Of a stretch of 6,937 nt of DNA, positions 1 to 6,076 are shown piece after piece (the first letter of the stretch is position 1; every line of letters starts with the position of its first letter). A program made the translations under genes and the position numbers. The notes under the pieces are model-generated. The model was given only the letters and a program-made list of their open reading frames with translations, did not search any database and was not told where the DNA came from. The DNA comes from Actinomycetes bacterium. Lineage in GTDB: Bacteria; Actinomycetota; Actinomycetes; S36-B12; UBA10799. The stretch is from assembly GCA_029779995.1 (NCBI GenBank), contig JAKOZM010000164.1, positions 1-6,937 of the forward strand, written 5' to 3'.

Positions 1-1
1 G

Positions 2-673
2 ACCCGCCAGGTCGACCGGATCGACCCCGACGCCGCGGAACGGCGCCGTAAGCGGGCCCGTAAACAGCGCGGGGTGTGGCTGAGCCCGGAACCGGACGGG
101 ATGGCCACCCTGTCCGCCTACCTCACCGCCGAGGAAGCCAGCGCCTGCATGGAGTCTGTGCGGGCGGCCTGCCGTTCCACCGACGGGTCGCGGGACGTCA
201 ATCAGGCCGACACGTTCGTGGAGTTGTTGACGGGGATCAGCCCGGCCCAGCAGGTCCCGGTGACCGTGATCATGACTGACGGCGGGGCCGAGATCGAAGG
301 GTACGGCCCGATCAGTGATGGTCACGCCGCCGATCTGCTGGACCGGCTGCACACACCCTCGGTGACCGTCCTGACCCGCCCACCCATGGGCATCCGCTAC
401 GCCCCCAGTGTTGCGATGCGCCGGTTCGTGCAGGTGAGGGATCGGCACTGCCGGTTCCCCGGCTGCCGACGCCCGGCCAAAGGATGCGACCTCGACCACC
501 TGACCCCCTGGCCGGCCGGGCCCACCGACGAGGCCAACCTCGCGTGTCTGTGCCGGCACCATCACCGGATCAAAACTCACACCGCATGGACCGTGCGCAG
601 ACTCCCCGGAAACATCCTGGAATGGACCAGCCCCACCGGACGGGTCTACCTCAGCACCCTCGAAGACCCCTGA
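2..673 (+). CDS. DUF222/HNH endonuclease (13E12 repeat family), 5'-truncated by window edge
   Basis: This is the C-terminal 223 residues of a DUF222-HNH protein; the reading frame is open back to the first base, so the true start lies outside the window, and the GTG at 74 is internal. The visible N-terminal part (RRRKRARKQRGVWLSPEPDGMATL, quoted in part) is the end of the DUF222 region. The HNH zinc-finger nuclease fold follows: a C-x4-C pair in RDRHCRFPGC (visible residues 146-155), the DLDH metal-binding motif (163-166), the NLACLCRHHHRIKTH block (179-193), and the usual EWTSPTGRVY tail. All three core HNH elements are present, so the nuclease domain looks intact. The family is abundant and multicopy in actinobacteria; its biological role is unsettled and a mobile or homing-like origin has been suggested. 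The stop is followed by a GC hairpin and by convergent genes. Confidence 0.93.
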   Translation, partial: TRQVDRIDPDAAERRRKRARKQRGVWLSPEPDGMATLSAYLTAEEASACMESVRAACRSTDGSRDVNQADTFVELLTGISPAQQVPVTVIMTDGGAEIEGYGPISDGHAADLLDRLHTPSVTVLTRPPMGIRYAPSVAMRRFVQVRDRHCRFPGCRRPAKGCDLDHLTPWPAGPTDEANLACLCRHHHRIKTHTAWTVRRLPGNILEWTSPTGRVYLSTLEDP

Positions 674-683
674 CGGTAAGCTT

Positions 684-698
684 CCCGCCCACGGCGGG
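684..698 (+). terminator. GC hairpin just after the HNH gene, possible terminator
   Basis: CCCGCC-CAC-GGCGGG forms a perfect 6-bp stem with a 3-nt loop starting 10 nt after the HNH stop codon. There is no T-tract, which is common for actinobacterial terminators. The gap to the convergent DUF1576 gene is only 115 bp, so a stop signal would be expected here. Function is inferred from position and structure only. Confidence 0.4.
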
Positions 699-788
699 CA
701 GCCACAAGCACAGTCGTCCCGGGTCGAAATGACGGTGAGCTCCCGGCAGCTGTTCACGCTCCCGGGCGACTCGGGTGCGACCCACTTC

Positions 789-2114
789 CTAGACCCGGTT
801 CCTGGCTGCCGCGTCCATCGCGGCGCTTTCTGGACCCGATGGCCCGGGGGGCACGCGCTGAGGCTGCGTGCGCGACTGGATGGCGATGATCACGGGCACG
901 AGGACAGACGCGACGATCCCCGCGGCCAGGCCGTTGTTGTACAGGTTGAGACCGGCATGGAGCTGTCCGACGGTCTGCACCGCGGATGCGTGGATGAAAC
1001 CCGCCACGATGCCCCAGTGCCATCCGAACCGGCCGGCGATCGGCGCCAGTGTCGTTCCGAAAAGGGCTGCGAGCAACAGCGTCGCGTCAGCCGCGCTGTC
1101 CGCCTTGCCCAGTGATGCCAGGAACACGCCCAGCATGACCGGCAAGATGTTCAGGGGATTCTTGCCGAACGCGGCGAAGCCGACGATGCTGAGCAGCGCC
1201 CCCACGACCGGCCCGTTCAGGTCACCGCCCACCACGACGACGTAGGCCATCCCAACAGCGCCGGCCAGGGCCATGTTGACCAGCGTGGCGCCGATCCCCA
1301 CCATGGCGATGAAGTCGGTGGGCGCCTGTCCGGACACCCGCAGCAACTGGCGCACCCCCGCGAGAGCATCACGGTCGAACCAGAGTCCGAGTGCGATGAG
1401 AGACAGCAGAATCACACCGAGAAAGGGCACGAGCAGGCGGTTGTTCCCCGTGGTCCACACGAACACCGGCTCCGGCACGAACCCGTAGGCCTTGTACATG
1501 GCCACCACCAGCACGCCAATCAGTCCGGCCGTGAATCCCATGTTGTACAAGCAGAAGCCCATGTGGGCCTTGAACAGCTGCGCCGCCGCCGGCACCAGGA
1601 CGAAGCCGATGACCAGCGCTGTGGCGAGGGCGAGCGGCACGGTGAACACCGGACTCAGACTCGTACTCAACAGGATCTCCGAGACGATCGGAGCCAGGGC
1701 CACCCCGAAGAACGCGGTATTGATGTTGCTGGCGAAGCTCTGACCCTGGAACCGAGAGTAGAGCCAGACCCCGACGATGATCGGCCAGACGTTCAAGAGG
1801 TTCTTGCCGAACAGCGCGAAGCCGAGCACCAGGAACAGGCATGCGACCGACGCCCCGGTGATGGCGGCACCGCACCGTTCGTACACCAGGCAGGCCAGCA
1901 GGGTGAGCAGTCCGGCGTTGACGCACGCGGCCCCGATCCCGCCAATCCCGAAGTAGTCAGTGATCAGGGCGTCCCGGGTGGTCAGGATCTCGACCAGACC
2001 CCGAGCGACCTCGATGGGGCCGTCGACGGCCAGACCGAAGGCGATGAAGGCGAGTGCGTAGCCGGCCACGATGAGCAGGATGCCCCGATCGGAAATGCGC
2101 GTGGGGCCGGTCAT
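789..2114 (-). CDS. DUF1576 family polytopic membrane protein
   Basis: The protein is 441 residues and highly hydrophobic, with about ten or more membrane segments. It matches what I know of DUF1576, an uncharacterised membrane family that looks transporter-like. Its two halves are related: G-I-G-A-x-x-V-N at about 56-68 and 272-280; GFA-x-FGKN-x-x-N-x-x-P at about 98-111 and 312-325; FG-x-x-LAPI at 136-143 and 352-359; and H-x-G-x-x-LYN-x-G-x-x-AG at about 184-197 and 386-398. This implies an inverted or direct repeat fold, as in many secondary carriers. I chose the ATG at 2114 because the first membrane segment then follows within about ten residues, as is usual in the family, and GAGG lies 7 nt upstream. 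A GTG at 2153 in the same frame has GGGAG 9 nt upstream and would add 13 residues. The C-terminal 25 residues are Pro/Arg-rich and probably cytoplasmic. No substrate can be named. Confidence 0.85.
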   Translation of the reverse strand: MTGPTRISDRGILLIVAGYALAFIAFGLAVDGPIEVARGLVEILTTRDALITDYFGIGGIGAACVNAGLLTLLACLVYERCGAAITGASVACLFLVLGFALFGKNLLNVWPIIVGVWLYSRFQGQSFASNINTAFFGVALAPIVSEILLSTSLSPVFTVPLALATALVIGFVLVPAAAQLFKAHMGFCLYNMGFTAGLIGVLVVAMYKAYGFVPEPVFVWTTGNNRLLVPFLGVILLSLIALGLWFDRDALAGVRQLLRVSGQAPTDFIAMVGIGATLVNMALAGAVGMAYVVVVGGDLNGPVVGALLSIVGFAAFGKNPLNILPVMLGVFLASLGKADSAADATLLLAALFGTTLAPIAGRFGWHWGIVAGFIHASAVQTVGQLHAGLNLYNNGLAAGIVASVLVPVIIAIQSRTQPQRVPPGPSGPESAAMDAAARNRV

Positions 2115-2153
2115 GGAAGGGCCTCGCCAGGACCGCGATCCCTCCCCCGACAC

Positions 2154-2448
2154 CCCCGGATGCTCCCGAGTTGCTCATAAGCCCCTGCGTGGAGCGCTCC
2201 CGCCGCCTGGTGCACGGTGGTGATCTTACGTGGGGCCGGCACGTGATGGGGTATCCGCAAGAGGTGGCTCTCGCACCCCACCACGAGAAGGTCCATGAAG
2301 GACGTCGATCGCCCTCGCTCGGGCACGGGCCGCGGTCCGGTGCTCGAACAGCACGACGCCGCCTGACCCACGCCCAACGTGGGCTGCGATGACTCGCCAT
2401 CCGCTGAAACTACGCAGCCCCTCAGGGTGGCTGGTGTTCCCGCAAGCG
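2154..2448. other. Non-coding gap upstream of DUF1576
   Basis: I see no credible gene here. All frames are short or lack a ribosome binding site and recognisable motifs. Besides the dyads listed separately, it holds a 6-bp stem-loop CCCACG-CCCAA-CGTGGG (2367-2383). This lies downstream of the decayed minus-strand coding stretch and could be a weak terminator, although no T-run follows. No tRNA-like or other structured RNA was recognised. Confidence 0.5.
2191..2244 (-). promoter_or_regulatory. Probable promoter/operator region of the DUF1576 gene
   Basis: The stretch upstream of the DUF1576 start contains a dyad, ACGTG-7nt-CACGT (2228-2244). On the minus strand it overlaps a -10-like hexamer TAAGAT (2223-2228). 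Nearer the gene is a perfect 10-bp palindrome GGAGCGCTCC (2191-2200). No convincing -35 box sits at the right distance, so this is a suggested control region only. Confidence 0.25.
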
Positions 2449-2690
2449 TCACCATGTTCTGCAGTCGTCCGGGGACACCGTGCCCAGAGCCACCGCCTGG
2501 CTCCCGCCCGCCGACGCGGCCTGGATCGACACCGGCTGGTTCGCTGCATTCGGCGACAGATACGGCGTATCGATGCCGTTGGTCGTCTGGGTCACCGAGT
2601 CGTTGAAGTAGACCGGTGTGCCGTCTGCGGTGAGCCCGAAGAAGTCACGATCCAGTCGGCGTTCACCATCCAGGTCGGTTCTGCCCCGCG
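2449..2690 (-). pseudogene. Decayed or frameshifted coding remnant, unknown protein
   Basis: A minus-strand frame ending in TGA at 2449 encodes about 75 residues that look like genuine protein, including FFGLTADGTPVYFND, NGIDTPYLSPNAANQPVS and GGSQAVALGTVSPDDC. About 87% of its third codon positions are G or C, matching the real genes nearby, whereas the other frames here are degenerate. It has no good in-frame start: upstream the frame runs into the 3' end of the neighbouring secreted-protein gene. An ATG in a different frame at 2669 begins MVNADWIV, which would join this frame only through a frameshift near 2645. The upstream part DLDGERRLD vaguely resembles an acidic D-x-D-G-x-x-x-x-D calcium-loop motif of repeat proteins, but I cannot assign a family. 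It is either the tail of a degraded gene or a small gene with an unrecognised start. Confidence 0.45.
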
Positions 2691-2692
2691 GC

Positions 2693-3277
2693 CTAGCAGC
2701 CGTCCAAGGACCAACTCTTGATCGGCGCTGTGGAACTCCTGTCCCGGACGGCGAAGAAGTTGTAACGGCTCTTCGCGTTGTGCACGTAGTAGTCAAGCCA
2801 GCCGGCGCGAGAGCGCACCGAGTAGATGTTCCACCCGGTGCCGGGGCTGTAGGGGATGGCCAAGTAGCCGGTCTTCTTGAGGCCGGGGTAGAGAGACTTG
2901 GCCCTGCTCAGTGGGGCGTTGGACTTCAGGCCCTTGCTCGTGGTGATGCGCTTGCCGCTGACCGTCTGGCTGCCCGACCAGGCGACGACCACCCCGTCCT
3001 TGCGTCGCCAGTTGTCGTAGGCCACCACCCCGTCGAGCCGTCCCCCGCACAGGTCATTCACAGCCAGCAGACCGTCCGCCTTTGCCGCGGCGACGGTCGT
3101 CTTGCCCATCCGTAGCGCACCGAATCGCCCCGGCGACATCACAGACGGACAGGTTCCGGTCCATTGCGGGAAACCGCCGCCGTTGTAGGAGTAGGTGCAC
3201 GTCCCGGCATGAGCTGGCACACTGCCGAGCACTCCCGCGGCCACTGCCGTCGCCGCCACCCAGATCGCCTTGTTCAT
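2693..3277 (-). CDS. Exported protein with LGMT-like repeated motif, unknown function
   Basis: The 194-residue product begins with a clear Sec signal peptide (MNKAIWVAATAVAAGVLG, then cleavage after AHA at about residue 24). There is no lipobox, so it should be released or wall-associated. The mature part contains GRFGALRMGKTTVAAAKADG (about 50-69) and ITTSKGLKSNAPLSRAKSLYPG (about 111-132). These resemble the two half-motifs 'G-x-LRLGMT-x-x-x-A-x-x-xG' and 'T-x-x-GI-x-x-x-x-x-L-x-x-V-x-x-x-YPG' of a widespread actinobacterial exported family. The resemblance is from memory of that pattern, not a search. Four cysteines in the mature chain (27, 43, 77, 194) could form disulfides. The ATG start is supported by GAGGGGAAG directly upstream. 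The gene is 294 bp from the opine dehydrogenase and probably has its own promoter. No enzymatic motif is visible. Confidence 0.82.
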   Translation of the reverse strand: MNKAIWVAATAVAAGVLGSVPAHAGTCTYSYNGGGFPQWTGTCPSVMSPGRFGALRMGKTTVAAAKADGLLAVNDLCGGRLDGVVAYDNWRRKDGVVVAWSGSQTVSGKRITTSKGLKSNAPLSRAKSLYPGLKKTGYLAIPYSPGTGWNIYSVRSRAGWLDYYVHNAKSRYNFFAVRDRSSTAPIKSWSLDGC

Positions 3278-3512
3278 AACTTCCCCTCAGTCGGCCCTCC
3301 CCCAGACTACTGCGCAGTTGCCCCAACGAATCCGGGAACGACGTCTGCCGCTGGCCGCAACCTTCTGCGGAAGATCCACGAGTTGGGCCCAACACGTCGG
3401 GGCGAAACAGTGCCCGCGGTGAGCCTGTACCCGGCCCAGGAGTGCGCGAGGCAACCCGCAGCAGATGCGACAGATAGAACTCGGACGGCTTCCGGCGCTG
3501 CCCCCCATGTGC
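3278..3512. promoter_or_regulatory. Upstream region of the LGMT-like exported protein gene
   Basis: I see no gene in this gap; short open frames on both strands lack motifs and ribosome binding sites. It carries a perfect 10-bp palindrome ACTGCGCAGT (3309-3318), centred about 36 bp before the start codon. A TAGTCT hexamer on the minus strand overlaps its edge and could serve as a -10 element. Either would suit an operator or promoter, but no proper -35 is evident. Confidence 0.25.
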
Positions 3513-3552
3513 ATTCGCCCGTGCGACAAAGCAGCCCCGACAGCGGGCGAAT
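3513..3552 (-). terminator. Hairpin downstream of the opine dehydrogenase gene
   Basis: ATTCGCCCG (3513-3521) and CGGGCGAAT (3544-3552) form a perfect 9-bp inverted repeat with a 22-nt loop. It starts 20 nt after the opine dehydrogenase stop on the minus strand. No T-tract follows. Its position fits a factor-independent or Rho-assisted terminator that separates this gene from the exported-protein gene. Confidence 0.5.
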
Positions 3553-3571
3553 AGCCGGGTTCACTCTTGGG

Positions 3572-4654
3572 TCAACTGACCGCCTCCCGCAGCTGCTCAG
3601 GAGTCAGGCCACCCAACCCCAGACCGGCCATGGTCCGGGCCTGCTCGTCGGCGTAGTCGCGGCCCGTGACCACCGAACTCAGAGTCAACACCGAGTCCAT
3701 CACCGGCGTGGCAACCCCGATTTGCCGTGCCAGATCGGTCATGAACACCAGGCCGAAGCCGGCGTCCTCGTTGAAGTAGCGGTGGTCGAGCGCGGGCTGC
3801 GCCTTGATCCCCAAGAACCCCGGCGCCTGGGAGTATCCGATGCCGTAATCGTCGATGACCTGGTAGCCCTGTGAGATGCCGATGACGGGGTCGCGCTGCA
3901 CGGGCACATCGAGAGCCTGCGCGATCTGCACCCGTTCGAGGTCAACACCGCGGATCAGTCGACCGACGGCCTCGGTCACGCCCTCTTCGTAGAACAAGAA
4001 GTCCCCACCGGTGCGCTCAATGAGACCCGCATTACACAAGGACACGGCCGGATGGATGATCGGGTTGCTGTTCTGCAGGGTGGTCTGCCAGATGCTCTGC
4101 GCGGGCGCGATCTCCGCGTGCACCGAGCGGAGGGTTTCGAACACCGCCCCGGTCGCGCTACTCGGCAAGGCAGCCACGTAGTAGCCGCCTTTGAGCCGGT
4201 TGTAGACCGTCAGATGAGCGGTGCCCGTCACGCGCACCGCGTACGGCAGGGTCGATGTCTCGGCCACTACCACCGCGCCGTCATCGAGAGCCAGTCCCAG
4301 CGACTGCTTGAAGACGATGGCACCCGCGCACGAGCCTGGGCACACGACGAAGACCTGCCCTGGACTGACGTGTGGTTTGCAGGCCACCGCGAACGGTGCC
4401 GTGCTGTAGGCGGGGCCCACGGCAAAGACCAGTTCCGCGCCCTTGAGCGCGACAGCGATGTCGTGACCTGAGTAGGCCACTGGCGCGAACCCTTCCAACT
4501 CCCCGTCCGAGGTGATGCCGCCGGCGGCCGCGACAGCGGCGATGTTCGCGCCGAACTGTTCGAAGTCGAATAGGGCCACCTCATGACCGGCCTGCGACCA
4601 CTCGAACGCGATCGCCATACCACCGTTGCCTGAACCCAGGACTGACACCTTCAT
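3572..4654 (-). CDS. NAD(P)-dependent opine (octopine/nopaline) dehydrogenase family enzyme
   Basis: The 360-residue length is typical of opine dehydrogenases, which reductively join an amino acid and a 2-oxo acid in the cytoplasm, or run the reverse. Residues 1-175 form a Rossmann domain: VSVLGSGNGGMA (4-14) is the dinucleotide-binding G-x-G-x-x-G loop, and D30 at the end of the second strand (VALFDF) suggests preference for NAD over NADP. ETSTLPYAVR (132-141) is a conserved segment of the family. The C-terminal helical octopine/nopaline dehydrogenase domain follows. It has NSNPIIHPAVSLCNAG (195-210) with the expected catalytic His201, and the RYFNEDAGFGL (292-302) and GVATPVMDSV (313-322) blocks. 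The start is well supported: GGAGG lies 6 nt before the ATG. The substrates cannot be read from the sequence, and no opine uptake or oxidase genes lie next to it. The 85-bp leader from the upstream membrane gene contains a hairpin. Confidence 0.9.
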   Translation of the reverse strand: MKVSVLGSGNGGMAIAFEWSQAGHEVALFDFEQFGANIAAVAAAGGITSDGELEGFAPVAYSGHDIAVALKGAELVFAVGPAYSTAPFAVACKPHVSPGQVFVVCPGSCAGAIVFKQSLGLALDDGAVVVAETSTLPYAVRVTGTAHLTVYNRLKGGYYVAALPSSATGAVFETLRSVHAEIAPAQSIWQTTLQNSNPIIHPAVSLCNAGLIERTGGDFLFYEEGVTEAVGRLIRGVDLERVQIAQALDVPVQRDPVIGISQGYQVIDDYGIGYSQAPGFLGIKAQPALDHRYFNEDAGFGLVFMTDLARQIGVATPVMDSVLTLSSVVTGRDYADEQARTMAGLGLGGLTPEQLREAVS

Positions 4655-4663
4655 CGCACACCT

Positions 4664-4725
4664 CCACTACTGATTGTTGTCCGGTAGCGAGCAGGCTGCA
4701 CGGCAGGGCTAAGGACAACCAGTGG
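4664..4725 (-). promoter_or_regulatory. Structured leader between the channel-like gene and the opine dehydrogenase
   Basis: On the minus strand GTTGTCC (4719-4713) pairs perfectly with GGACAAC (4682-4676) across a 30-nt loop. An outer CCACT (4725-4721) can pair with AGTGG (4668-4664), which overlaps the GGAGG ribosome binding site of the dehydrogenase. It could be a terminator for the upstream gene or a leader that partly masks translation. Only complementarity supports this. Confidence 0.35.
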
Positions 4726-4739
4726 TGCTCCCCGTCCCC

Positions 4740-5435
4740 TCACCCGGGCCCCAGCACGTTGATGGCATAGGCGATGACCAGCATCCCGACGGCCAGTGAC
4801 ACCAGCGACTCCGAGACCATCATCAGTTTGGCCCAGGGCCGGATCGCCGAAACGTCGGTCGGGCTGAAGGCCAACGCCGTGTTGAAGGACAGGGCCAGGT
4901 AGTCGACGAACTGGGGGTACCAACCGGGACCCACAACATCGGTCATGGAGGACTCCGGGAACACGAAAGCGGGCGCCACCGTCGTGTCGGCGTTGGCCCG
5001 GGCCGCCGCCCCACCGGCATCCAGATCCCAGTACCAGAGCGCGTAGGCCAGGACATTGGAAACCCAGATGATCCCCCCGATGCCCAGCAGCTGTCCGGCA
5101 CTATCGAACGATGCCTGGGTGAGGATGCCATCCACCAGCCGGATGGCCTGGTAGGCCGTGACGATCGTGATAGTCGCGATCATCAACCCGGTGGTGATCC
5201 GCAGCCACCGGCGCTGGCGGTCGATGCGCCCAGGATCGCCCAGGATCAGGACGACGAGGAACGCCAGAAGAAACAGCGGGTAGACAACCGAAACGCTGAG
5301 GACCACGCGGAAGTCCTCGGGCAGCAGCATGAAGCCGATGCCTTGGACCATCACCGCAGCTGCCATCGGCCACCGTCGCTCCGCACCCCGCCGCAGAGTC
5401 TGCTGCTCAGTTCGTCTGGCCACCCCGGAGTCCAT
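4740..5435 (-). CDS. Polytopic membrane protein resembling a 2TM ion-channel pore family, function unknown
   Basis: From the ATG at 5435 the protein has 231 residues. A cytoplasmic, Arg-rich N-terminus (RRTEQQTLRRGAERRWP) leads into about five membrane segments, near residues 25-40, 43-66, 80-100, 113-135 and 201-226. The blocks NVLAYALWYWDLDAGG (about 127-142) and PAFVFPES, then WYPQFVDYLALSFNTALAFS plus PTD (about 172-194), then AKLMMVSESLVSLAVGMLVIAYAINVL (202-228, quoted in pieces here) are the signature of a conserved bacterial membrane family. Its C-terminal half looks like a helix-pore loop-helix channel. The K+-filter triplet GYG is absent; FSPTD occupies that place. No biochemical role is known to me. 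A GTG at 5456 in frame would add seven residues but has no ribosome binding site; the ATG at 5435 has only a weak one, so the start is uncertain. Confidence 0.75.
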   Translation of the reverse strand: MDSGVARRTEQQTLRRGAERRWPMAAAVMVQGIGFMLLPEDFRVVLSVSVVYPLFLLAFLVVLILGDPGRIDRQRRWLRITTGLMIATITIVTAYQAIRLVDGILTQASFDSAGQLLGIGGIIWVSNVLAYALWYWDLDAGGAAARANADTTVAPAFVFPESSMTDVVGPGWYPQFVDYLALSFNTALAFSPTDVSAIRPWAKLMMVSESLVSLAVGMLVIAYAINVLGPG

Positions 5436-5456
5436 GGGCGCCCACGCTACCCGCAC

Positions 5457-5581
5457 GAAGCATGCTGTGGCGGAGCGAACGTTTGGACGGCCGTGCTTGG
5501 AAGTGCGCGGGTTCCGAGCGAAGATGTGGATGTGCCCCGCGGTGCAATTAGTGCATATCGGACATCAGGGGGTGTGTCGCG
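5457..5581 (-). promoter_or_regulatory. Likely promoter region of the channel-like membrane gene
   Basis: This short gap is locally AT-richer around GTGCAATTAGTGCA (5542-5555). That segment contains TGCA half-sites in both inverted and direct arrangement and could be a promoter or operator element about 110 bp before the start. No clear -35/-10 pair was found. Confidence 0.2.
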
Positions 5582-5616
5582 GGTTGGGATCTCCCAGCCA
5601 CGGACGCCGCCCAACC
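5582..5616 (-). terminator. Hairpin after the peptidoglycan-binding protein gene
   Basis: GGTTGGG (5582-5588) and CCCAACC (5610-5616) form a perfect 7-bp stem with a 21-nt loop, beginning about 12 nt after the stop on the minus strand. No T-tract follows. The position suits a terminator. Confidence 0.35.
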
Positions 5617-5628
5617 AGATGTGGACGC

Positions 5629-6045
5629 TCAGTGGAACAAGAAGCAGGACTTCGACAGTCGCTTCCAGGTCTGCTTGCCCACCTTGCCGTCCACGAACAG
5701 GTTCTCCCGCTCCTGGAAACGGCGGACGGCCGAGGCCGTCTGCGGGCCATAGGCCCCGTCCGCCACGAGCGGCCTGCCGGCACTGTCGCGGATCCCGATC
5801 CGTTGCAGCACTGCCTGCACGCTGCGCACGGCCTTTCGCACCTGCCGATTGGTCGAGTCCTGCTGAGCGGTCGACAGGAGGAACCCGAAGGGGTAGCGCG
5901 GATTGGGCGTCGCGGGGTCCAGCGGTTGCTTCGCAAAGTGGCAGACCGTCACCTTCGACCCTGCCGTCTGCGCAGCCGCAGCCGGGGCTGCGGGAGCCAG
6001 AACTGCCAGTGTCACACCAATGAGTGCTGCCGCTCGAACCTGCAT
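5629..6045 (-). CDS. Exported peptidoglycan-binding domain protein
   Basis: The 138-residue product has a signal peptide (MQVRAAALIGVTLAVLAP, then an Ala-rich cleavage region ending near residue 25), a linker, and one PG_binding_1 domain at about 68-131. That domain shows the hallmark helix VQAVLQRIGI, the ADGAYGPQTASAVRRFQ motif (95-111) and the closing VDGKVGKQTWKRL (118-130). Such domains bind cell-wall glycan; here no catalytic domain is attached, so the protein may act as a wall anchor, a modulator or a partner of a hydrolase. Cys35 and Cys134 may pair outside the cell. The start is set by a very strong ribosome binding site (AGGAGG, 5 nt before the ATG). In-frame codons up to 6177 would add 44 residues before the signal peptide and are rejected. 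A 6-bp hairpin lies just upstream of the ribosome binding site. Confidence 0.88.
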   Translation of the reverse strand: MQVRAAALIGVTLAVLAPAAPAAAAQTAGSKVTVCHFAKQPLDPATPNPRYPFGFLLSTAQQDSTNRQVRKAVRSVQAVLQRIGIRDSAGRPLVADGAYGPQTASAVRRFQERENLFVDGKVGKQTWKRLSKSCFLFH

Positions 6046-6060
6046 GAGGACCTCCTGTGT

Positions 6061-6076
6061 CGCTGGATCGCCAGCG
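6061..6076 (-). promoter_or_regulatory. 5'-UTR hairpin next to the ribosome binding site
   Basis: CGCTGG-ATCG-CCAGCG is a perfect 6-bp stem with a tetraloop, ending about 5 nt upstream of the AGGAGG of the peptidoglycan-binding gene. It may stabilise the message or tune translation. There is no ligand-binding architecture that would suggest a riboswitch. Confidence 0.35.

Noticed and set aside
2111..2455. Minus-strand open frame, including a possible small protein starting at the ATG at 2296 and ending in the DUF1576 start region
   Set aside because: No ribosome binding site at a usable distance, no recognisable motif, and it overlaps the DUF1576 start. The sequence reads like promoter DNA with dyads.
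2449..2669. Possible relation of the decayed fragment to the R-body RebB family, from the short match NDSVTQTT
   Set aside because: The match is only a few residues, and the rest of the fragment does not follow the RebB pattern.
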